Part shown: positions 58,776 through 64,000 of the stretch, in pieces | Layout: every line of letters begins with the position of its first letter | How positions within the stretch are numbered: position 1 is the first letter of the stretch | Source: Mycolicibacterium hodleri | Lineage (GTDB): Bacteria; Actinomycetota; Actinomycetes; Mycobacteriales; Mycobacteriaceae | NCBI RefSeq assembly: GCF_025822245.1 | Contig: NZ_JACKTL010000015.1 | Location: 913-64,912 of the forward strand | DNA length: 64,000 nt | Direction: 5' to 3' | Program-made: the position numbers and the translations under genes | The notes under the pieces: generated by a model | The model's database searches: none | What the model saw: only the letters and a program-made list of their open reading frames with translations | What the model was told of the DNA's origin: nothing

Positions 58776-59099
58776 ATGACAACCAGCACCGCAAGCACCA
58801 CGGCGAAGCTGTTCATCTTCAACCATCCCGCGGCCGAGCTGCTGGAGGAGATGCCCGTCGACTACTACCGCGAGTGCCAGATCACCGGCGCCGGCAGCGT
58901 CGAGGTCCAGCTCGACGCCTACAGCACCGAGATCATCGCCGGCACTCGCTACCTGCCGGCCGACGTCGAGGTGGTCGCCGTCGTCAGCGGCAGCGGCGTA
59001 CTGCAGGTGCTCTGCACCCAGGCCGGTGGCGAGCCCGTCGTCATGCGCGAATTCAGCGACTGGACCAGCTACACCGTGCGGCGGCGACCCCGCGGGTGA
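58776..59099 (+). CDS. Hypothetical protein, 107 aa
   Basis: MTTSTASTTAKLFIFNHPAA...; beta-rich. ATG 58776 has AAAGGAC upstream and is preferred over ATG 58758. It is followed by the 59110 gene after 10 bases. Confidence 0.55.
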   Translation: MTTSTASTTAKLFIFNHPAAELLEEMPVDYYRECQITGAGSVEVQLDAYSTEIIAGTRYLPADVEVVAVVSGSGVLQVLCTQAGGEPVVMREFSDWTSYTVRRRPRG

Positions 59100-59109
59100 G
59101 GGCCGCCGT

Positions 59110-59682
59110 GTGAGTGACCTCAGCCCTGAGGACGTCGCGCTCCTGGAGGCGCAAGTCCCGGTCGGTCTTCTGATGCCTGTCGACGAAACCATGCGCCTGG
59201 TCCACGTCACCCACGGTGTCGTGGAAGAACACATCGGCGTCTCAGCGGAGTCAGTCACCACCACCGATGGGCTCGTGTTCTGGTTCGACGCGGGAGCAGG
59301 CAACCGAACAGTGAACCGCATGGCCACGCTCAACCTGCTCGCCGCGTCGGACTTCTCTGCGCGCACCGTCCCGCTTCTGCGGGGCGCAGCTCTTGTCACA
59401 GGCGAGCATGCCGGCCACCCGGCCGGGCTGACACAGCATCAGATGAAGGTGCTGCGCAGAGAGCCTGGTCCGGCGTGGTGGGTGGGCTGGGTGCTCCACG
59501 TGCGCGTTGAACGCGATCGCCCAGCACCGCCGGACCTGAAACGTCCGGCCGGGTGCTGGCACGCTTACCTGTCGTCGCCCCAGGAGAACAGCGCAGCGAC
59601 GATCTCCGCGGCTCCCCGACCCAGATCGCCGATGCCGGCGGTAGATCCGGTCCTGGCGACGATGAACACCGCGGTGAGGTAG
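59110..59682 (+). CDS. DUF3846-like protein, C-terminus doubtful
   Basis: A 190-residue frame from GTG 59110. The segment NRMATLNLLAASDFSARTVPLLRGAALVTGEHAGHPAGL (about 60-98) fits the DUF3846 pattern of mobile-element proteins. The last about 40 residues are antisense to a convincing membrane gene (59565-59735), so the ancestral stop may have been lost. Confidence 0.45.
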   Translation: MSDLSPEDVALLEAQVPVGLLMPVDETMRLVHVTHGVVEEHIGVSAESVTTTDGLVFWFDAGAGNRTVNRMATLNLLAASDFSARTVPLLRGAALVTGEHAGHPAGLTQHQMKVLRREPGPAWWVGWVLHVRVERDRPAPPDLKRPAGCWHAYLSSPQENSAATISAAPRPRSPMPAVDPVLATMNTAVR

Positions 59683-59735
59683 AAGCCGACGATGGCGACA
59701 ACGCCGACAATGGCGATAGTGGCCCAGATGTTCAT
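59565..59735 (-). CDS. Small single-pass membrane protein, 56 aa
   Basis: MNIWATIAIVGVVAIVGFYL...; one membrane segment, then a short amphipathic tail. A GGGAGC ribosome site precedes the ATG. It overlaps the 3' end of the rightward 59110 gene by 118 bases. Confidence 0.55.
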   Translation of the reverse strand: MNIWATIAIVGVVAIVGFYLTAVFIVARTGSTAGIGDLGRGAAEIVAALFSWGDDR

Positions 59736-59945
59736 GATGATGCTCCCGTCCGGGGCAGCGCTCCGGGAGAGCACTGACCACGCGGCCCCGTTGGACGGAA
59801 AGAAATGTGGTCCAACTGTTCTGGGCCGAAGTGACTTTGACTGCTGATTCGGGAGTCGTTTGATCACGAATTTTGGAGTCGGTGTTGTCGCGGCGATGTT
59901 GGTGACGGTGAATTCGGGAGTCACCGGCTGTCCACGTGGTGCGGG

Positions 59946-60531
59946 TTGGATATCTGTGTGCGGCCTTCGGGATCGAGGGTGGAGTTGTATGCGGCGATCC
60001 GCCGGGATGCCCGCGCTGGGAAGTCGGCGCGGGCGATTCAGCGTGAGTACCGGGTGTCGTGGACGACGGTGCACAAAGCGCTGGGGTCGGCCTGGCCGAG
60101 CGAGCGCAAGCACTACCCCGAGCGGGGCAGCAAGATCGACGATTATCGCGAGGTCATCGACGGCTGGCTGCGCGCGGATTTGACCGCTCCGCACAAACAA
60201 CGGCATACGGCCAAGCGGATTTTTGATCGGCTGCGTGAGGAGCACCGTGCCGAGGTGTCGTATTCACGGGTGCGGGCGTATGTGTCGGTGCGCCGCGGCG
60301 AGATCCTGGCCGAGTCCGGCCGCGCCCCGGTCGAGGTGTTCGTACCGCAATCGCACCGCCCCGGCGATGAGGCCGAGGTCGACTTCGGCGATGTGGTGAT
60401 CGAGCTGCGTGGGCAGCCGGTGACATGCACGTTGTTCTCGCTGCGGCTCTCGTTCTCCGGCCGCGCGGTGCACTGGGTGTTCCTCTCAGCCGATAAATCT
60501 TTGTGGGCCTGGAACTTCGACGCCAACCCGC
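59946..60531 (+). pseudogene. istA N-terminal fragment, fused to istB
   Basis: Residues 1 to about 180 match IstA (VELYAAIRRDARAGKSARAI; the first catalytic Asp in EAEVDFGDV). After FLSA the frame jumps to IstB-like KSLWAWNFDANP. Most of the IstA catalytic domain, including the other acidic residues, and the first part of IstB are missing. The fragment is then cut by the IS256-type insertion. Confidence 0.75.
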
Positions 60532-61999
60532 GAGCGTGTCAAGTTTTCTGTGTAGATCGTCTGTCTGAAAACTTCGGTTGTCGTGCTTACAGATAGCGCT
60601 CGATGCGGTCTGGGTAGACCAGCGTGAGCTGTTCGAGTGCTTTCTTCCAGTTGGTGACCACCTGTCCTTCCACGAGTCGTCCGGGGGCTGTTCGGCAACG
60701 CTTCTGGCCGCGTTCCTTAGCGCGTTCGGCGGCGCGTTTGTCCTCGATGTTGCAGATCGCCAGCCAGAGCAGTTTCACCACCGCCGCGTCGTTGGGGAAC
60801 TGACCGCGGGTCTTGATGACTTTGCGCATCTGATAGTTCAAGGATTCGATCGAGTTGGTCGTGTAGATCACCCGACGAAGCTCGGGCGGGAACGCCAGAA
60901 AGGGGATGAACTGCTCCCACGCCCTTTCGAAAACCTTTGCCACGGTGGGATTTTTCTTGCCCAACTCCGATGCAGCGAACGCATCCAACTCGGTGCGTGC
61001 GGCGTCCTCGTTGGCCGCGGTGTAGATCGGTTTGAGTGCTGCGGCCACGGCTTTGCGGTCGTTGTAGGACACGAACCGCATCGAGTTGCGGATCAGATGC
61101 ACCACACAGGTCTGAACGGTCGCCTGCGACCAGGTAGCCGCGATCGCGTCGGGGAACCCGGTCAGCCCGTCGCAGCACACGATGAGCACGTCCTTGACGC
61201 CGCGGTTGGCCAGATCCGAGCACACCGACGCCCAGAACGACGCACCCTCGTTCTGCTGGACCCAGATGCCCAGAACATGCTTGACCCCAGCCATGTCGAC
61301 GCCCACGGCGATGTGGGCGGCCTTGTTGCGGGTGTGGCCACCGTCTTTGACCTTCACGATCATCGCGTCGAGGTAGATCACCGGATACAACGGCTCCAGC
61401 GGCCGGCGCTGCCAGGACAGCACCTCATCGGAGATCTCGTCGACGATCTTGGAGATCGTCTCATGGGAGACCTCGGTTCCGATCGTGGAGGACAGGTGAA
61501 ATTGAATGTCGCGCAACGTCATTCCACCGGCATACAGAGAGATGATCATGTCATCAAGGCCACCGACGCGGCGCTGCCCCTTGGGCACCAGCCGCGGGGT
61601 GAACGAGCCATCACGATCGCGCGGTACGTCCAGGGGAACCGGACCAGCCTCGGTCTGCACTGTCTTGGGCGAGGCCCCGTTACGGGCGTTCGGTAGTGCC
61701 CGGCCAGCCGGATCACCCTTCTCGTAGCCAAGATGGTCGGTCAGCTCCGCAGCTAGGCCGCGTTCCAGGGCCAGCTTGATCAGCCCGGGCAGCAGCCCAC
61801 CCTCACCGGTCAGCGCCACCTCGCCGCTATCGACCTGGGCCAGCAAATCATCGACTGTGCCCGACGCCCGCAGCGCCTCGGCCATCTCCACCGTGGAACC
61901 AGCCTCAACCAACCCCATACTTACGTCCTTGCCTGTCGTCACGTCCTGAGATCCTTCCCTCTAGGACCTACACAGACCATCTGACACCCCCCAACCCGC
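60523..61999. mobile_element. IS256-family insertion with target duplication
   Basis: The element spans about 60532-61990. Its ends share GTGTCA and TCTGTGTAG as inverted repeats (60536-60557; complement at 61967-61987). CCAACCCGC occurs on both sides (60523-60531 and 61991-61999), as expected for an 8-9 bp target duplication. It is inserted into the istA-istB fusion. Confidence 0.8.
60587..61942 (-). CDS. IS256-family transposase
   Basis: A 451-residue protein of full family length, from GTG 61942 (ATG 61918 is an alternative). The first catalytic Asp lies in YLDAMIVKVKDG (about 192-203) and the second in VCCDGLTGFPDAI (about 258-270). The motif VVHLIRNSMRFV, typical of the family, is at about 282-293, and a C-terminal Glu region follows. 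All expected parts are present, so it looks active. Confidence 0.92.
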   Translation of the reverse strand: MTTGKDVSMGLVEAGSTVEMAEALRASGTVDDLLAQVDSGEVALTGEGGLLPGLIKLALERGLAAELTDHLGYEKGDPAGRALPNARNGASPKTVQTEAGPVPLDVPRDRDGSFTPRLVPKGQRRVGGLDDMIISLYAGGMTLRDIQFHLSSTIGTEVSHETISKIVDEISDEVLSWQRRPLEPLYPVIYLDAMIVKVKDGGHTRNKAAHIAVGVDMAGVKHVLGIWVQQNEGASFWASVCSDLANRGVKDVLIVCCDGLTGFPDAIAATWSQATVQTCVVHLIRNSMRFVSYNDRKAVAAALKPIYTAANEDAARTELDAFAASELGKKNPTVAKVFERAWEQFIPFLAFPPELRRVIYTTNSIESLNYQMRKVIKTRGQFPNDAAVVKLLWLAICNIEDKRAAERAKERGQKRCRTAPGRLVEGQVVTNWKKALEQLTLVYPDRIERYL

Positions 62000-62529
62000 A
62001 CGTCGATGCCGCCACGGTGCACACGCTGGCCAAATGTGAATGGGTCAAGAAGGGGCTGCCGCTGTGTTTGATCGGCGACTCGGGCACCGGCAAGAGCCAT
62101 CTGCTGATCGCGTTGGGAACCGAGGCGGCGATGGCCGGCTACCGGGTGAAATACACCCTGGCCACCAAGCTGGTCAACGAACTCGTCGAAGCCTCCGACG
62201 ACAAACAACTGTCCAAGACCATCGCCCGCTACGGCCGCGTTGATCTGCTCTGCATCGACGAGCTGGGCTACATGGAACTCGACCGTCGCGGCGCCGAACT
62301 GCTGTTCCAGGTGCTCACCGAACGCGAAGAGAAAGCCTCCGTCGCCATCGCGTCCAACGAGAGTTTCTCCGGGTGGACCAAAACGTTCACCGACCCACGG
62401 TTGTGCGCAGCCATCGTGGACCGGCTCACGTTCGGCGGCAACATCATCGAAACCGGCACCGAATCCTTCCGGCTCGCCCAGACCCGCGCCCGCAGCGGCG
62501 ACACCACCACCGAAAGCTCCGCACCGTAG
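61991..62529 (+). pseudogene. istB fragment (AAA+ ATPase, lacks N-terminus)
   Basis: Frame from NPHVDAATVHTLAKCEWVKK; first possible start GTG 62017. It keeps Walker A GDSGTGKS, Walker B LLCIDELGYM and the C-terminal part. It is in frame with the istA fragment left of the IS256 insertion, so removing the insertion would restore one IstA'-IstB' fusion frame. Confidence 0.8.
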
Positions 62530-62596
62530 CGCGCGGCACCCGAGTGGGCCGCCACGGCGCGAACCCGCGCCCGTTTCCGCATGCCACAGTGGTCCG

Positions 62597-63199
62597 GTGA
62601 GCAACGAACAACACCGGTGGAACCACAACACCCACTACTACGACCTCGTTCTCGACACCGTGCCACCAAACGCGCGCACCGCTCTGGACGTCGGCACCGG
62701 CGACGGCCTGCTGGCAACTCAGCTCACCGAGAAGATTCCCGAAGTCACCGGCATCGACTCCGACGCCGACATCATCGACATCGCTCGATCCAACACCTCG
62801 GCCAACATCACCTTGATCACCGGCGACGCCCTCACCCATGCCCTGCCCGAGGCGCACTACGACCTCGTGGCCGCCGTCGCGACAGTCCACCACTTCCCCG
62901 ATCTGACGGCGGGTCTGCAGCGCCTAGCGGACCTCACCGCCCCCGGCGGAGCACTCGTCGTGATCGGCTGCGCCCGCAGCTCGACGCTGCCCGACTACGC
63001 CTTCGATGCCGCAGGAGTCGTGCAACACCAGATCTACTCCCGCACCCGTGGCTTCTGGCAGCACAACGCCCCGGTCCAGATGCAGTTCCCGCACACCTAC
63101 ACCGAGGTCAAGCAGACCGCCGCGACGGTGCTGCCCGGCATGACGTGGCGCAGGCTCCCGCTATGGCGATACGCCATCACCTGGCACAAAACCACGTAG
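62597..63199 (+). CDS. SAM-dependent methyltransferase, passenger of the IS21-type element
   Basis: A 200-residue protein from GTG 62597. Motif I is ALDVGTGDGLLATQL (about 31-45), then GIDSDADIIDIAR (motif II), ITGDALTHALP and DLVAAVATVHHFPD (motif IV). It is a class I small-molecule-type methyltransferase, close to the generic Methyltransf_11/25 group; the substrate is unknown. It lies between istB and the right end of the IS21-type element, 67 bases after istB, so it would move with it. Confidence 0.8.
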   Translation: MSNEQHRWNHNTHYYDLVLDTVPPNARTALDVGTGDGLLATQLTEKIPEVTGIDSDADIIDIARSNTSANITLITGDALTHALPEAHYDLVAAVATVHHFPDLTAGLQRLADLTAPGGALVVIGCARSSTLPDYAFDAAGVVQHQIYSRTRGFWQHNAPVQMQFPHTYTEVKQTAATVLPGMTWRRLPLWRYAITWHKTT

Positions 63200-63325
63200 C
63201 GACACACCACCACTCCGTTCACCGACACCGCGCCGACCGACTCCGAATCCGTAGTCAAAACCAGCCGTCCACACCGACGAAAGACTCCCAAATTCGCGAT
63301 CAAACGACTCCGGATTCCGCGATCA

Positions 63326-63572
63326 GAATCACCGAAGGGCGGCGTTTCACAGGGTCTGCGCGCAGTGAAGGAACCGACTTGCCTTGCAGAGCCCACCTCA
63401 AGCTGCACAGCAGCGACTTGGGCCCGGACAGGCCACCTACCTCAAAAGAGCCGCAGCTGAGTGCAGACGGCGCCGAGCGCCAACCTCCGCCCACAGGGGT
63501 GCGCCGAGGCCGCTGCGCACCTCAGGGGCCCTGTGATCCCCATCGGCCATCGGCGCCCGTGAGGGATGGAGG
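63326..63572. other. Non-coding stretch after the IS21-type end
   Basis: No gene supported. Together with 63200-63325 it separates the methyltransferase gene from the last gene of the window. Confidence 0.5.
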
Positions 63573-64000
63573 TCAGTCGTCGACTGGCGGCAGCTTGCTC
63601 TCGGAGGCCAGTGCGTCGAGATAGGCATCGTGATACCGGGTGATCGCCAGTCGTTCGATGGTGAACTGTTCGAGAACTGCGGTGATGAGGGGTTGGCCGC
63701 GCAGCGACGACTGGATCCGATCGTGTGGCCAGTGCCCGAAGCTCATCATGTCGATACCCAGGGCGTCTCGGGGATGTTCACGGGCTTCGTTGATGTCATT
63801 GCGCACGGCCTCCAACTCGGTCTCCAGGCGGCGCAACGCCGACGCCGCACGCCGCAGGTGGCGATCGCGTTGTTCACGGAGCAGCTCGATGCAGTCGCTC
63901 CAGGTCGGGGTTTCGCCCTCACGGAAGTAGATGTGTCCTCCGCGGCCGCGCACGGCGCCGGCCAAGAGGTCGTCGGCGACCATGATCTTGAGGATGTCGG
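63573..64000 (-). CDS. Hypothetical protein, N-terminus outside the window
   Basis: The leftward frame stays open to the window edge (upstream of ATG 63983 it reads DILKI), so the gene probably begins beyond 64000. The visible part includes a long helix (LLREQRDRHLRRAASALRRLETELEAVRNDIN), perhaps a coiled coil. No family recognised. Confidence 0.5.
   Translation of the reverse strand, partial: DILKIMVADDLLAGAVRGRGGHIYFREGETPTWSDCIELLREQRDRHLRRAASALRRLETELEAVRNDINEAREHPRDALGIDMMSFGHWPHDRIQSSLRGQPLITAVLEQFTIERLAITRYHDAYLDALASESKLPPVDD

Larger units (their letters stand above)
59838..63325 (+). mobile_element. IS21-type element, internally deleted and interrupted, with passenger gene
   Basis: Related ends in inverted orientation: GAGTCGTTTGATC(A/G)CGAATTT at about 59852-59873 and its complement at about 63288-63310. 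GGGAGTC words are repeated near both ends, as in IS21 multiple-repeat ends. Inside are the istA start, the istB end, an IS256-family insertion and a methyltransferase gene. End coordinates are approximate. Confidence 0.65.

Noticed and set aside
1..64000. tRNA, rRNA or known riboswitch
   Set aside because: No cloverleaf with a CCA-type acceptor end, no rRNA signature and no recognisable riboswitch core was seen by eye. A covariance-model scan would be needed to exclude small RNAs.

Overview
The window is accessory DNA of a high-GC actinobacterium, most likely a Mycobacterium/Mycolicibacterium conjugative plasmid or large integrated element. This rests on family content: DUF4226-type proteins, EspC-like and YbaB-like proteins, TcpC/TcpE conjugation proteins, an actinobacterial plasmid type of HTH Rep protein, GTG starts, apparent leaderless genes and mycobacterial-type IS21/IS256 elements. 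No chromosomal housekeeping operon, rRNA or tRNA is visible.

Layout. 1-551: end of an IS3-family element with a duplicated terminus. 555-6592: a two-gene restriction/defence-like module (MmeI-like DNA methyltransferase plus a PLD-nuclease/SNF2 helicase fusion). 6.8-23 kb: accessory cargo with two FtsK/EccC-like proteins, an ADP-ribosyltransferase, an ATP-dependent DNA ligase, an AbiE-type toxin-antitoxin pair, an ArdC-like antirestriction protein, an ADP-ribosylglycohydrolase and many small genes. 23.0-43.2 kb: one long leftward operon for a Gram-positive type IV secretion (conjugation) system: TcpC, pilin-like, TcpE, VirB4, VirB6, a degenerate NlpC/P60 protein, a transglycosylase, an FtsK-like coupling protein, an M15-like peptidase, EspC-like proteins, a YbaB-like protein, a BTAD-like protein and a secreted trypsin-like protease. 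43.2-44.0 kb: a non-coding control region. 44.0-46.0 kb: an ECF-like sigma factor coupled to a membrane protein with an external discoidin-like domain (probable anti-sigma/sensor). 46-59.7 kb: regulators, two paralogous Rep-like genes, an origin-like non-coding region and plasmid housekeeping genes. 59.8-63.3 kb: an IS21-type element with an internal deletion, interrupted by an intact IS256-family element and carrying a methyltransferase gene. 63.6-64.0 kb: a partial gene.

How the parts connect. A 30-bp bipartite promoter-like element (GACGGAAWC, 13 bases, GGTACTTC) sits 50-90 bases upstream of the T4SS operon and of three other genes: the ADP-ribosyltransferase, the ArdC-like protein and a Cys-rich protein. 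Those three, plus the AbiEii toxin, all begin with the same Cys-containing N-terminal tag. The simplest reading is that the element's own sigma factor co-expresses the mating apparatus and a set of tagged proteins, which may be effectors used during or after transfer. This is an inference from sequence alone. Further shared signals are a TGTAAA-N4-TTTACA operator at three places and a dispersed motif (CAGCG, 7 bases, CACGTCCCC) near gene ends and inside disordered linkers. No relaxase gene was recognised in the window.
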